This document shows, one piece after another, positions 9,652-19,028 of a DNA stretch of 64,000 nucleotides. Numbering within the stretch: position 1 is the first letter of the stretch; every line of letters begins with the position of its first letter. The notes beneath the pieces are model-generated. The model had not been told where the DNA came from and searched no databases. It saw only the letters and a program-made list of their open reading frames with translations. This stretch comes from Caenispirillum bisanense (GTDB lineage: Bacteria; Pseudomonadota; Alphaproteobacteria; Rhodospirillales; UBA2165), in NCBI GenBank assembly GCA_945877815.1, contig CAMDWJ010000018.1, positions 1-64,000 on the forward strand. Direction: 5' to 3'. The position numbers and the translations under genes are program-made.

Positions 9652-10170
9652 ATGGCAAAAATTCTCAGCGACGAAGACTTAGCCTCCTTGCCCGTTACTG
9701 TCTATCAGCGCGATGGCCGAACGTTCGCCGTCATACACGAACTATATGCCGTTGGGGAAGGGAGCAATGCCGACGAGGCCATTGCGCACGTGAGATCGGA
9801 CGTGCAGGCGCGCCGAGCTTTGTTCGAGCGCGCCGCTGCACCGATATCCGTCTCGAACGACAATCGTGTCATGTCCTTTTGCATAAAGACCGCGGCGGTC
9901 GTCCTGGCATTTGTCGTCGTGATAGTCACCGCCGATATCGTCGCGCAACGCACGCTCGCGGATTTGCCACGCCGTCTCGCGGCCACGGGTTTTGCGACAA
10001 TCGACGAGATCGGACAACTTTCACAATGGATTTCGGACGAGCGCAAGCGGGAGCTCGGGAGAAGTGTGCGTACCATGCTGGAAAATCTCGGGCCGCTGAT
10101 CGACGAGATCAGGCCGGCCCTGGTTGGAAATCAGGGAAGCGGCCGAATGAACGGCGAACCAGGACAATAG
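9652..10170 (+). CDS. Hypothetical protein with one membrane helix and a HicB-like N-terminus
   Basis: About 172 aa; I do not recognise a named family. Residues 1-45 (VTVYQRDGRTFAVIHEL..GEGSNADEA) resemble the small HicB-type alpha-beta fold. A single hydrophobic helix lies at about 78-98 (TAAVVLAFVVVIVTADIV), and the C-terminal part is charged and helical. An in-frame ATG at 9631 would add 7 residues; neither start has a clear ribosome binding site. It is divergent from rfbB, and its 3' end overlaps the convergent polytopic gene by 40 bases. It may be a small membrane accessory protein of the neighbouring polysaccharide genes, but that is only positional inference. Confidence 0.6.
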   Translation: MAKILSDEDLASLPVTVYQRDGRTFAVIHELYAVGEGSNADEAIAHVRSDVQARRALFERAAAPISVSNDNRVMSFCIKTAAVVLAFVVVIVTADIVAQRTLADLPRRLAATGFATIDEIGQLSQWISDERKRELGRSVRTMLENLGPLIDEIRPALVGNQGSGRMNGEPGQ

Positions 10171-11663
10171 TGATCCCAATAATCACGGATTCGGTGCAGA
10201 TAGGCGTAGGCTTGACCACACGACTCCTCGGCACCGACCGGCGCAAATTGCGGTGTCAAGTTTCCGACCTGCATTCCGATCGCGAACAAAATCGCCATGA
10301 GACATCCTAGACCGACGACAGAGGGAGCCGGATCGACGCGACGCATCAGCGTGTCGATGCCAAGCGCCAGCGCGATAACAGTCCAGCAATAAAAATAGAT
10401 TCCATAGAGCGGATTGCTGCGCAATCCGAATATCGCTGCCGTGCCGAAATCGAGACCAATGAGAAGCAGCATCTGAATTGCCGCACGATATTGCCTCAGC
10501 ACCATTAATATGCCGGCGAGGCCGATCGCCAAGAGGTAAATAACGCCGAATACGAAGTCCCCGTGCATCAAATTTCTCACTCGAGCGATCAGCATATCCA
10601 ACACGCCGGATACGAGACCGCTTCCAGCCAAGTCCGAATCCGGCGGCACGAATTTCATGACGTGATCGACCATATAGAGCATGGCGCGGATATTGGCGGC
10701 ATCGTAAGACAGCGCATTGAGCAGATAGGCGGCACCAAATCCAATCACCAGCCATGCCAACGCATCGGCGAAATCGCGCAGTCCACGCAGCCCCCCCAAG
10801 GGCCATCGCACCGTCCCGGCCATCCCGACGGCAAAGGCAAACAGAACCCCGAGTTGATACAAACGCGGCCCTTCCCAGAGCCGGATCACATCGCTCGCAA
10901 AGGGTAGGATCATCGCGAGCGCGGCAAGATGTAGGAGCCACCGCGCATCGCGCCGCAGCGGTGGACTATCGGCGCGGGACACGCGAGCAAAGAACGGCGC
11001 TATTAGAAATATGCCGCAAAGCGGCACTAGCGCGATGACCTTGGTTTCAACGGAAACTACGCCCGCGAATCCTGCTAGTGCGATGAAGATGCCGCGCCGA
11101 AGGGGTCGTGTTTCATGGACAGCGAAGATCAAGGCGAAGAAAGCCGCCAACAATGCCGTCGCGGACAGCAATTCGGAGCGGATCATCAATTGGTGGAGAG
11201 CAAGCCCGGGTGCGGCCAATACAAGCATGGCGGAGAGCGTCGCCAACCAGATCCGGCCGGTCAATGCGCGCATCCCGAAAAGGAAAACGCCCGCCAAAAT
11301 CGCTGTTTCGATCAGCGTCAGTACCCGCGCGGCATAAACCAGGCGCGCATAGGCGGGCTCGAACGCGTCGCGCCCTGGCAGGGCGAACAAATCGGCGGCC
11401 GGGAGGATGCCGACGGCCTTCAAGGCTGCAAACCACTTCGCCAGCATGACGATGAAGAAGTAGGCCGGATGATCGTACCAGCCCTGCACAAGCCCCGCAT
11501 TCATCAGCAGAGCCCAATAGGGAAAGGTGATATCGGCGTCCGGATACTGAAGATAGAAGCGGTCGATTCCGAACGCGAACCCCGGAATCGTCCCGAATAC
11601 GGCCAGACCAAAGGCGATGGCAATCCAGCCCGAACATCCCACGCTCCGGCCGGTCCGGTCCAT
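10131..11663 (-). CDS. Polytopic membrane protein, possibly GT-C glycosyltransferase-like
   Basis: 510 aa with roughly a dozen hydrophobic segments. A first extracytoplasmic loop near residues 30-60 is rich in aromatic and acidic residues (YPDADITFPY, then WYDHPAYFF). That arrangement resembles the first loop of GT-C enzymes such as ArnT/PMT, where an acidic residue binds the lipid-linked sugar. I cannot confirm a family. It lies between the rhamnose operon and clpB, which would suit a polyprenyl-phosphate-sugar transferase. The stop overlaps the convergent gene at 9652 by 40 bases. Confidence 0.65.
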   Translation of the reverse strand: MDRTGRSVGCSGWIAIAFGLAVFGTIPGFAFGIDRFYLQYPDADITFPYWALLMNAGLVQGWYDHPAYFFIVMLAKWFAALKAVGILPAADLFALPGRDAFEPAYARLVYAARVLTLIETAILAGVFLFGMRALTGRIWLATLSAMLVLAAPGLALHQLMIRSELLSATALLAAFFALIFAVHETRPLRRGIFIALAGFAGVVSVETKVIALVPLCGIFLIAPFFARVSRADSPPLRRDARWLLHLAALAMILPFASDVIRLWEGPRLYQLGVLFAFAVGMAGTVRWPLGGLRGLRDFADALAWLVIGFGAAYLLNALSYDAANIRAMLYMVDHVMKFVPPDSDLAGSGLVSGVLDMLIARVRNLMHGDFVFGVIYLLAIGLAGILMVLRQYRAAIQMLLLIGLDFGTAAIFGLRSNPLYGIYFYCWTVIALALGIDTLMRRVDPAPSVVGLGCLMAILFAIGMQVGNLTPQFAPVGAEESCGQAYAYLHRIRDYWDHYCPGSPFIRPLP

Positions 11664-11725
11664 GCTCGCCCCCCCTATTCGCGCTACACGAAGCCACGTC
11701 TACAGACTTCTATCGCGTGCCATCG

Positions 11726-11747
11726 CGCGCAACAATGAGGTTGCGCG
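11726..11747. repeat. Inverted repeat downstream of clpB
   Basis: Perfect 8-base arms CGCGCAAC and GTTGCGCG separated by AATGAG, in the 109-base gap after the clpB stop. There is no U-tract on either strand, so it is not a classical terminator. It could stabilise the clpB 3' end or be a factor-dependent pause site. Confidence 0.4.
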
Positions 11748-11772
11748 GGCGCGGATTGCGGACCGGTAAGCG

Positions 11773-14421
11773 TCAGTGCACGACGTGCGATTGCGGAGGA
11801 CGCGGACCTTTTCTTGAACGCAGGGCCAGTTCTTCGGATTCTATGGCCTGTCCGTCGATCACAAGTCCGTCCTTGTCGGCACTGATCGTCACCGTCTGTC
11901 CATCCTTGATGCGGTCTTCGAGCAACATTGAGGCTAGCGGATTTTCCAAGCTCCGCTGGATCACGCGTTTGAGCGGGCGCGCGCCATAAACCGGATCGTA
12001 CCCAGCCTCGGCGAGCCAGACCTTCGTCTTTTTGTCGATATCGAGCACGATCTTGCGATCGGCAAGGCGCTTGGCAAGCCGGTTAAGCTGGATTTCGACG
12101 ATGCCCGTCATATGTTCGCGGAACAGGCGGTGGAACAGGATGATCTCGTCCAACCGGTTCAGGAATTCCGGACGGAAGGACGCGCGGACGACATCCATCA
12201 CCTGATCCTTGGCGTCGTCCGAATCCTCGCCCTCCGGCTGGTTGGCGAGAATGTCGGAGCCCAGATTCGAGGTCAAGATGATGAGCGTGTTGCGAAAATC
12301 GACGGTGCGGCCCTGCCCGTCCGTCAAGCGTCCGTCATCCAACACCTGCAAGAGGATATTGAAGACGTCGGGATGCGCCTTCTCAACCTCGTCGAACAGG
12401 ATCACCTGATAGGGGCGCCGACGCACCGCTTCGGTGAGCGCGCCGCCTTCGTCATAGCCGACATACCCGGGCGGAGCGCCGATCAGCCGCGCGACCGAAT
12501 GCTTCTCCATATATTCGGACATATCGATGCGCTGCATCGCCGTCTCATCGTCGAACAGGAAGTGGGCTAGCGCCTTGGTCAATTCGGTCTTGCCGACGCC
12601 GGTCGGTCCGATGAACAGGAACGAGCCCAGTGGGCGCGCGGAATCCTGCAGACCGGCGCGCGCGCGCCGCACCGCGTTGGAGACGGCGGTGATCGCCTCG
12701 GCCTGGCCGATGACGCGCATCGCCAGACGCTGCTCCATCTGCACCAGCTTCTCGCGTTCGCCTTCCAACATCTTGTCGACGGGTATGCCTGTCCAGCGTG
12801 AGACGATGGATGCAATGTGCGCCTCGGTCACCATTTCCTCGACCATCGAATGGCGTTCCTTGCCGTCGGCTTTGGCGAGCTTTTGCTCAAGGTCGGGAAT
12901 CGAGCCGTACTGCAACTCGCCGGCCTTCTCGTAACGTCCCTCGCGCAACGCCTTTTCAAGTTCGCCGCGTGCCTGGTCGAGCTGCTCCTTCAGCTTTTGC
13001 GTATCGGCGATATCGGCCTTTTCCGATTGCCACCGCGCAGTCACATCGGCACTCTCGGCTTCGAGCTCGCTCAATTCATCTTCCAGCCGCTCCAACCGAT
13101 CCCTCGAACCCGCATCATGCTCCTTCTTCAGAGCCTCGCGCTCGATCTTGAGCTGGATGATGCGGCGATCGAGCTCGTCGAGCTCTTCCGGCTTCGAATC
13201 CACCTCCATGCGCAGGCGCGACGCGGCTTCGTCGATCAGGTCGATCGCCTTGTCAGGTAGAAACCGATCAGTGATGTAGCGGTGCGACAAGGTCGCGGCC
13301 GCGACGAGCGCCGAATCCGTGATCCGCACGCCGTGATGCAGATCGTATTTTTCCTTGATACCGCGCAAGATCGAGATCGTATCCTCGACCGACGGTTCGT
13401 TCACGAAGACGGGCTGGAAACGCCGCGCCAAGGCGGCATCCTTCTCGATATGCTTGCGGTATTCGTTGAGCGTGGTGGCACCGACGCAGTGAAGCTCGCC
13501 GCGCGCCAGCGCCGGCTTGATCATGTTGGAGGCATCCATGGCGCCCTCGGCGGCGCCGGCGCCGACCAAGGTATGCAACTCGTCAATGAACAGGACGATT
13601 TCGCCGGCCGCCGCGGTCACTTCCGACAGCACCGCCTTCAACCGCTCCTCGAATTCGCCACGGAACTTGGCGCCCGCGAGCATGGAGCCCAGATCGAGCG
13701 CCATGAGTTTCTTGTTTTTCAACGCCTCGGGCACATCGCCGTTGACGATGCGCTGGGCCAGGCCCTCGACGATGGCCGTCTTGCCGACGCCGGGCTCGCC
13801 GATCAGAACGGGATTGTTCTTGGTGCGCCGCGCGAGTACCTGGATGGTGCGGCGGACCTCTTCCTCGCGTCCGATGACGGGATCGAGTTTGCCCTCGCGC
13901 GCGGCAGCGGTCAGATCGCGCGCGTATTTCTTGAGCGCGTCATATTGATCCTCGGCGGTCGGCGATTGCGCCGTACGCCCTTTGCGAATTTCCTCGATCG
14001 CCGCATTCAAACCCTGCGGCGTCACGCCGGCATCGCTCAGCACCTTTTGGGCGGCGGTGCCCGGAACAAGGCTGAGCGCCAACAGCAGGCGTTCGGCGGT
14101 CACGAACCCGTCACCCGCCTTTTTCGCGGCCTGCTCGGCCTGCTCGAATACTTTGCCGGTTTCACCGGAGAGATAGACCTGCCCGGCGCCCTGGCCTTCG
14201 ACTTTCGGAAGCTTCTTGAGGGCAGCCTCGACATCGGCCGCGACCCGTTTCGGGTCGCCACCCGCATTGCGCACGAGGCCCGCAGCCAAGCCTTCGGAAT
14301 CCTCAATCAGAACCTTGAGAATATGTTCCGGCGTCAGTTGCTGATGGCCGGAGCGCTGTGCCAGCGTCTGGGCCGATTGCACGAAACCACGCGAACGTTC
14401 GGTATATTTTTCGAAATCCAT
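11773..14421 (-). CDS. clpB: ATP-dependent disaggregase ClpB
   Basis: Hsp100 hexameric disaggregase working with DnaK, 882 aa against about 860 in E. coli. An N-terminal Clp repeat domain ([12 protein letters not shown]) is followed by NBD1 with Walker [10 protein letters not shown] and Walker [12 protein letters not shown] long coiled-coil middle domain (about 410-530) gives ClpB rather than ClpA identity. NBD2 has Walker [10 protein letters not shown] and Walker [10 protein letters not shown]. The C-terminus carries a short Arg/Pro-rich tail. An AAAGGA ribosome binding site sits 10 bases before the ATG, and a sigma32-like promoter lies upstream (14513-14542). Confidence 0.98.
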   Translation of the reverse strand: MDFEKYTERSRGFVQSAQTLAQRSGHQQLTPEHILKVLIEDSEGLAAGLVRNAGGDPKRVAADVEAALKKLPKVEGQGAGQVYLSGETGKVFEQAEQAAKKAGDGFVTAERLLLALSLVPGTAAQKVLSDAGVTPQGLNAAIEEIRKGRTAQSPTAEDQYDALKKYARDLTAAAREGKLDPVIGREEEVRRTIQVLARRTKNNPVLIGEPGVGKTAIVEGLAQRIVNGDVPEALKNKKLMALDLGSMLAGAKFRGEFEERLKAVLSEVTAAAGEIVLFIDELHTLVGAGAAEGAMDASNMIKPALARGELHCVGATTLNEYRKHIEKDAALARRFQPVFVNEPSVEDTISILRGIKEKYDLHHGVRITDSALVAAATLSHRYITDRFLPDKAIDLIDEAASRLRMEVDSKPEELDELDRRIIQLKIEREALKKEHDAGSRDRLERLEDELSELEAESADVTARWQSEKADIADTQKLKEQLDQARGELEKALREGRYEKAGELQYGSIPDLEQKLAKADGKERHSMVEEMVTEAHIASIVSRWTGIPVDKMLEGEREKLVQMEQRLAMRVIGQAEAITAVSNAVRRARAGLQDSARPLGSFLFIGPTGVGKTELTKALAHFLFDDETAMQRIDMSEYMEKHSVARLIGAPPGYVGYDEGGALTEAVRRRPYQVILFDEVEKAHPDVFNILLQVLDDGRLTDGQGRTVDFRNTLIILTSNLGSDILANQPEGEDSDDAKDQVMDVVRASFRPEFLNRLDEIILFHRLFREHMTGIVEIQLNRLAKRLADRKIVLDIDKKTKVWLAEAGYDPVYGARPLKRVIQRSLENPLASMLLEDRIKDGQTVTISADKDGLVIDGQAIESEELALRSRKGPRPPQSHVVH

Positions 14422-14512
14422 CGATCTATAGTCCTTTCCAGCGACCGGTTCCCAAGGCCCCGCGATGGCAGCAACCCTAAGACCCTCGACAGTTTGGGGA
14501 ATTCCCCGTCGC

Positions 14513-14542
14513 TAATATGGTCGGTTTCCAAAAGGCCGCAAG
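14513..14542 (-). promoter_or_regulatory. Candidate sigma32 (RpoH) promoter of clpB
   Basis: On the minus strand, a CTTGCGG element (14542-14536) is followed after 15 bases by CCATATTA (14520-14513). This resembles the RpoH pattern CTTG..., then CCCAT/CCTATAT-like -10, at suitable spacing. It lies about 90 bases before the clpB ATG. ClpB is a classical RpoH target. Found by eye; no start-site data. Confidence 0.45.
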
Positions 14543-14584
14543 TTACCTAGAATCCTATGATCCTACTCCTATTCGGCGTCCGCC

Positions 14585-15337
14585 ATGACCTCCGTCAATG
14601 CCATCCTCCGCTATCCGGTCAAAGGCCTTTCCGCCGAGCCGATGGCGCGCGTCAAGATGGCACCCCGCCAAAGCCTGCCGGGCGACCGCGCCCTGGCCTT
14701 CGCGCGTGCAACCGCCCCGTTCGATCCAGCCGAGCCCCAGCATCTGCCGAAAGCCCATTTCCTGATGCTGATGCGCGACGAGGAACTGGCCAAGCTGTCG
14801 ACCCGGTTCGAACCTGTGCGCAGACACCTGACCATCACTGAAGGCGGCGTCACGGTCATGGATGGTTCGATCGCCCAGGCTGCCGATCGCGTCCGGCTGG
14901 AGAACTTCTTTCAGGAATATCTCGATCTCCAGGAACGGCCGCGCCTGGTGGAGGCCCCCGGCCACATGTTCTCCGACCGGGCGGAAAAGGTCGTCTCGAT
15001 CCTCAATCTTGGGTCCGTGCGCGAACTCGGCCGCCGGATGGGTGCCGAGGTCGATCCCATTCGCTTTCGTGCCAATTTCCATATTGACGAGCTTACAGAC
15101 TGGGAAGAATTCACCTGGCCCGGCCGCCAAATCAAGATCGGCACCGCGACCGTGGAGGTCATCGATCCGATACGGCGCTGCGCGGCGACAACGGTCAATC
15201 CGGCGACAGCGGAACGCGATTTGAAAATTCCGACCTTCCTGATGGAAAATTACGGCCATATGAATATGGGCATCTATGCCCGCGTCGTCGCGGCGGGCGA
15301 AGTCGCGACCGGCGACGATGTGACGCCCGTGTCGTGA
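14585..15337 (+). CDS. MOSC domain-containing protein
   Basis: 250 aa. The N-terminal beta-barrel segment (VNAILRYPVKGLS) is the MOSC_N domain, and the C-terminal half is a MOSC domain with the conserved Cys in RRCAATTVNP. That Cys is the expected sulfur or molybdenum-cofactor ligand in this superfamily. Such proteins carry sulfur or act as molybdenum-cofactor-dependent reductases; the substrate is not deducible. It is divergent from clpB, and its stop overlaps the GTG of the next gene (GTGA), suggesting coupling. Confidence 0.85.
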   Translation: MTSVNAILRYPVKGLSAEPMARVKMAPRQSLPGDRALAFARATAPFDPAEPQHLPKAHFLMLMRDEELAKLSTRFEPVRRHLTITEGGVTVMDGSIAQAADRVRLENFFQEYLDLQERPRLVEAPGHMFSDRAEKVVSILNLGSVRELGRRMGAEVDPIRFRANFHIDELTDWEEFTWPGRQIKIGTATVEVIDPIRRCAATTVNPATAERDLKIPTFLMENYGHMNMGIYARVVAAGEVATGDDVTPVS

Positions 15338-15946
15338 AAGTGGCGCTGATCGGGGCGAGCGGTCAGGCGGGATCGCCTATCCTGGGCGAGTTGGCGGCAC
15401 GCGGCCATAGCGTCACGGCGATTGCTCGCAATCCGGACAAGATCGCCGAGTTGCCTCGCTTGACGCGGCGCGCGTTCGACGTCCACGACCCAGACGGACT
15501 CTCGGCGCTGCTGAAAGGTCACGACGTGGCGATCAAGTGCGGTCCGCTTCACCAGCAGCGCACATGCGATCCTGACCGACGCGGTGAAAAAATCAGGCGT
15601 CGCGCGCTATCTGGTCGTCGCCGGCACCGGTAGCTTGGAAACCGATACCGGGCAATTGGTCCTGAAGTCCCCTGGCTTTCCCCAAGGCGCATTGCCGGAG
15701 ACGCTCAAGGGCCTCGCGTTTCTCACCGCGCTGCGCAGCGAACACGATCTGAACTGGACGTTTCTATCGCCACCGATGCAATTCGTTGCGGGCGAGCGCA
15801 CGGGCAATTACCGACTCGGCGGCGACCGGCTTTTGGTCGATGCACACCGAGACTGCAAGGTCACGTTCGAAGATTATGCCGTGGCACTTGTCGACGAATT
15901 GGAACGTCCAGCGCATCAACGCAGGCATTTCACCGTCGGCTCCTGA
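15334..15946 (+). pseudogene. NAD(P)-binding (NmrA/SDR-like) protein, frameshifted
   Basis: The first frame encodes a Rossmann start (KVALIGASGQAGSPIL) to about residue 66. The continuation is in another frame, giving the typical C-terminus with WTFLSPP, GDRLLVDA and FEDYAVALVDELE. Removing one A from the AA at 15535-15536 restores an uninterrupted reading through ...DVAISAVRFTSSAHAIL..., which matches the family. This is therefore a single-base insertion: a recent pseudogene or a sequencing error. The intact product would be about 203 aa. The GTG start overlaps the MOSC gene stop. Confidence 0.8.
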
Positions 15947-15977
15947 AACGACGTTTCCGCCTTAGAGCACGCCAAGC

Positions 15978-16877
15978 TTAGATCGCGATGATGCGGCGCA
16001 AACCGTCGTCATCGGGAATGTCGTGATCGTCGTCGGACGCCTTGGGTTCGGCTGCACGCTGGCTTCCCTGATCGGTTGACTTTTCGATCGGTACCCGGCG
16101 CCCATTGCCCGATCCCTCGCGGCCGCCACGTTCACGGGGGGCTTCACGCCCGCCTTCCCGTGCGCCATCCGGACCGTCGGCCCGTGTTTCCTCGCCCTGA
16201 GGCGCGCGCGGCTGGTTGTTGTGCTGACGCGGCTCACGGGGTTCACGCGGCGGACGGCCCTCACCTTGAGACCGGCTTTCGCGCTGCCCGTCACGTTGGC
16301 CTTCCCTCTGACCGTCGCGCTGGCCCTCTCTTTGGCCATCGCGTTGATCGTCACGCGGGGGCCGCGCTTCGTTTTGAAAACGGCCTTCGTTGCGGTTATC
16401 GCTGCGATTTTCGTTACGGTTTCGGCCTTCGTTTTGGCCGCGACCCTCATTTTGATTGCGGCCTTCGTTTTGAGCCCGCTCGCCCTGGTAATTGCGTTCG
16501 CCCGGGGGTGCCCGGTTGCCGGATACATCCGAGGAACGCTCGTCGTCGCCATCCCCGTCGCCGCCCTCTTCGAATTCATCCTCGCCGAAGAGACCGGAGC
16601 GCTGGCGCTGGCGGAAGGCATCGACCCGGCCGTCGCTGTTGTCCTGCGCCATCAAGACACGCAGGTAATGTTCCGCGTGCTGGAAATAGTTCTCCGTGGC
16701 GATACGATCGCCCGCAGTCATCGCGTCACGCGCCATGGCCAGATATTTCTCATAGACCTGCTGCGCATTGCCACGGACTCGACCCTCGGGCCCGGCACTA
16801 TCGAAATTATAATTTTTTTGCGGTCGTTTCCCATTGCCCCGGCCACGCGAGCGGCGGGAATTGGAGCCTTGCTTCAT
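15978..16877 (-). CDS. DUF4167 domain-containing, repeat-rich RNA-binding-like protein
   Basis: 299 aa from ATG 16877 (MKQGSNSRRSRGRGNG). The frame is open to 16934, but the short start matches DUF4167 proteins. The DUF4167 core covers about residues 1-85 (NYNFDS, ARDA.TAGDRI..ENYFQHAEHY). The rest is disordered and highly charged, with QNEGR repeats (about 135-170) and GQRD/GQRE repeats (about 177-201). The family is common in Alphaproteobacteria and of unknown function; the basic Arg/Gly N-terminus suggests nucleic-acid binding. Low-complexity DNA makes the antisense strand look like a membrane protein, which I do not believe. Confidence 0.85.
   Translation of the reverse strand: MKQGSNSRRSRGRGNGKRPQKNYNFDSAGPEGRVRGNAQQVYEKYLAMARDAMTAGDRIATENYFQHAEHYLRVLMAQDNSDGRVDAFRQRQRSGLFGEDEFEEGGDGDGDDERSSDVSGNRAPPGERNYQGERAQNEGRNQNEGRGQNEGRNRNENRSDNRNEGRFQNEARPPRDDQRDGQREGQRDGQREGQRDGQRESRSQGEGRPPREPREPRQHNNQPRAPQGEETRADGPDGAREGGREAPRERGGREGSGNGRRVPIEKSTDQGSQRAAEPKASDDDHDIPDDDGLRRIIAI
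16278..16349 (-). repeat. 12-base tandem repeats encoding GQRD/GQRE
   Basis: About six imperfect 12-base units within the DUF4167 gene, read on the minus strand as DGQREGQRDGQREGQR. They are coding, degenerate at third positions, and likely to vary in copy number between strains. Confidence 0.7.
16365..16475 (-). repeat. Imperfect 15-18-base repeats encoding QNEGR units
   Basis: Several degenerate units within the DUF4167 gene, giving QNEGR-NQNEGR-GQNEGR-NRNENR-type peptides. The region is Asn/Gln/Arg-rich and predicted to be disordered. Confidence 0.65.
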
Positions 16878-16949
16878 GGTATCCTGCTTCGTTCTTGTAA
16901 ACAGATTCGTCCCTATTTGACGCAAACCTTGCATGCCGTTCGAGGCAGC

Positions 16950-17006
16950 GGGCTAAGCCCAGGAATGTCGTCTTCTCGTGGGAATCGAGTGTTTTCCGCT
17001 AAGCGG
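16950..17006 (-). repeat. Two small hairpins upstream of the DUF4167 gene
   Basis: GGGCTAAGCCC (16950-16960) and CCGCTAAGCGG (16996-17006) are separate palindromes sharing a GCTAAGC centre. Both lie in the 188-base gap between prmC and the DUF4167 start. They could form 5' leader hairpins or an operator pair; nothing else is recognisable in this gap. Confidence 0.35.
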
Positions 17007-17065
17007 TGCAGACCAATTCGTCCGCTAAACCCCCGCTCGTTAAGTTAGTATCTAATCGCAAGATT

Positions 17066-17944
17066 TCAAACATTTAGTTTTGCCCCCCGGTCATTTTCCG
17101 CACCTGTTGCCAAAAGGCAACGTTCGATTCCGGCAAGATCGCGCTTCAGATCGATCACATTCAGGCCCACCGTTTGGGCGGCATCCACGACGCCCGGCCC
17201 TTGTCCCGCCCCGAATTCGCCCGCAAAGAGGCCACCCGGCGCCAACAATCGCACGACATGAGGCAGTAGCGCACGATAGGCGTCGAGCCCGTCTATGCCG
17301 GCCAGCAGGGCGGTTTGCGGCTCAAAGAACCGCACATCGTCGTCCAAGCGCGCCCAGTCCCCCGTGGCGATATAGGGCGGGTTGGCGAGGATGACGTCGA
17401 AATGTTCGTTCAGCGATGCCCCCCAATCGTCTTCCACGAACGCCGTTCGGCCCGCAAATCCCAGGGCCTGTGCATTGGCAGTGGCGAGTGCGAGCGCGTC
17501 GGGGCTCGCATCGATGCCGATCCCGGTGGCGTTCGGAAATTCGCTCAACAGCGCCAACAGCAAACATCCCGACCCCGTCCCAAGATCAAGCACACGATTT
17601 CGTTCCATACGATCCGGACAACGTTCCAGCACCGCCTCGATCAGGGTTTCGCTGTCGGGACGAGGAATCAGGGTGGCGCGGCTCACCTGGAATTCAAGGC
17701 TCCAGAATTCGCGCTGCCCGGTGATCAGAGCGACCGGTTCGTGTGCGACCCGGCGCGTTGTGAGTTCGGTGATACGGGCAAGCTGTTCGGGTTCAAGCGT
17801 CGCGGCCGCCGGCACCACCAATAGGTCGCGCGCGATGCCGGTCGCGTGGGATACGAGAATGCGGCTGTCGGATCGAGCCGAATCGATTCCTGCATCGGCG
17901 AGGCGTCGCTCGCTATCGCGCAGGGCCTCGATCAGCCCCGTCAT
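17066..17944 (-). CDS. prmC: Peptide chain release factor N5-glutamine methyltransferase
   Basis: Methylates the Gln of the GGQ motif in release factors. 292 aa. Helical N-terminal domain, SAM motif [17 protein letters not shown], and the diagnostic NPPY motif in [13 protein letters not shown]. Start ATG 17944 overlaps the prfA stop by 4 bases, so enzyme and substrate are translationally coupled. Preceded in the operon by prfA, the GluTR-like gene and hisS. Confidence 0.95.
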   Translation of the reverse strand: MTGLIEALRDSERRLADAGIDSARSDSRILVSHATGIARDLLVVPAAATLEPEQLARITELTTRRVAHEPVALITGQREFWSLEFQVSRATLIPRPDSETLIEAVLERCPDRMERNRVLDLGTGSGCLLLALLSEFPNATGIGIDASPDALALATANAQALGFAGRTAFVEDDWGASLNEHFDVILANPPYIATGDWARLDDDVRFFEPQTALLAGIDGLDAYRALLPHVVRLLAPGGLFAGEFGAGQGPGVVDAAQTVGLNVIDLKRDLAGIERCLLATGAENDRGAKLNV

Positions 17945-19011
17945 ACCGCTTCGGCAAGCCGCGTTGCCTGATCGTCGGCGATCAGCGCATCGACCAATTC
18001 GTCGAGTTCGCCATCCATGACCCGGTCAAGCTTGTAGAGCGTCAAGTTGATGCGATGGTCCGTGACGCGCCCTTGCGGGAAATTGTAGGTGCGGATGCGT
18101 TCGGACCGGTCGCCGCTGCCGACCTGGCTTTTGCGCGAGGCCGAACGTTCGGAATCGAGCTGCTCGCGCTGCGCCTCGTACAGCCGCGCCCGCAGCACCT
18201 TCATCGCGGTTGCGCGGTTCTTGTGCTGCGATTTATCGTCCTGACAGGTGACGACGATGTTAGTGGGAAGATGGGTGATGCGGACGGCACTTTCGGTCTT
18301 GTTGACGTGCTGTCCGCCGGCACCTTGCGCGCGATAGACGTCGATACGCAGATCCTTGGTGTCGATTTGAATATCGACCTCTTCGGCTTCGGGCAACACT
18401 GCGATGGTCGCTGCCGATGTATGCACACGTCCCTGATTTTCGGTTTCGGGAACACGCTGCACACGATGGACGCCGGATTCGAATTTGAGACGCGCGAAAA
18501 CGTCGCGCCCATTCACATTGACGATGGCTTCCTTGATGCCGCCGATGCCGGTGTCGCTGACGCTGATCGGCTCGAATTTCCAGCCGCGTCCTTCGGCATA
18601 CCGCTGATACATGCGATAGAGATTCGCACCGAACAAGGCGGCTTCCTCGCCGCCGGTTCCCGCCCGGATTTCAAGGATGGCGCTACGCGCGTCCGCCTCG
18701 TCCTTCGGCAGCAGCAACACCATGATTACGTGTTCGAGTTTACCGAGGCTATCCTTGAGGACGCGGATCTCGTCCTCGGCGATCGCTTTCATCTCGCTAT
18801 CGGTATCGGCATCTTCGATAAGCGATTGCAGATCGGCAAGTTCGGCGCCCACGTGACGATAGGTTTCGACCGCGCCGACAATCTCGGTGAGACTCGAAAA
18901 TTCCTTCGAAGCCTTGGTAAATTCGTCGCGTGGTAAATCGGGGCGATTCAGCGAATCGCGCAATTCGGCATGGCGTTGGACAACGCGATCGAGCTTGTCG
19001 TTTATATCCAT
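17941..19011 (-). CDS. prfA: Peptide chain release factor 1
   Basis: Terminates translation at UAA/UAG. 356 aa, standard length. GGQ motif in [15 protein letters not shown] and the RF1 codon-recognition tripeptide as PET in [10 protein letters not shown], which fits the PxT pattern. The helical N-terminal domain begins [11 protein letters not shown]. It lies 17 bases after the GluTR-like gene and overlaps prmC. The order GluTR-like, prfA, prmC matches the hemA-prfA-prmC operon of enterobacteria. Confidence 0.97.
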   Translation of the reverse strand: MDINDKLDRVVQRHAELRDSLNRPDLPRDEFTKASKEFSSLTEIVGAVETYRHVGAELADLQSLIEDADTDSEMKAIAEDEIRVLKDSLGKLEHVIMVLLLPKDEADARSAILEIRAGTGGEEAALFGANLYRMYQRYAEGRGWKFEPISVSDTGIGGIKEAIVNVNGRDVFARLKFESGVHRVQRVPETENQGRVHTSAATIAVLPEAEEVDIQIDTKDLRIDVYRAQGAGGQHVNKTESAVRITHLPTNIVVTCQDDKSQHKNRATAMKVLRARLYEAQREQLDSERSASRKSQVGSGDRSERIRTYNFPQGRVTDHRINLTLYKLDRVMDGELDELVDALIADDQATRLAEAV

Positions 19012-19028
19012 GCTACGGCCTCAGCGCT

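Noticed and set aside
13282-14550. 422-codon open frame on the plus strand opposite clpB
   Set aside because: It is antisense to a certain gene, its product has no recognisable motif, and long antisense frames are expected in GC-rich DNA.
16270-16480. Possible CRISPR-like array
   Set aside because: The repeats are short, contiguous and in frame within a coding sequence, with no spacers and no cas genes nearby.
16221-17048. Very hydrophobic plus-strand frame that looks like a membrane protein
   Set aside because: It is antisense to the Arg/Gln/Glu repeats of the DUF4167 gene, which automatically give Leu/Val/Ala-rich antisense peptides.
18400-18470. PET tripeptide in RF1 as a possibly abnormal codon-recognition motif
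   Set aside because: It still fits the RF1 PxT pattern, and as far as I recall such variants occur in Alphaproteobacteria.
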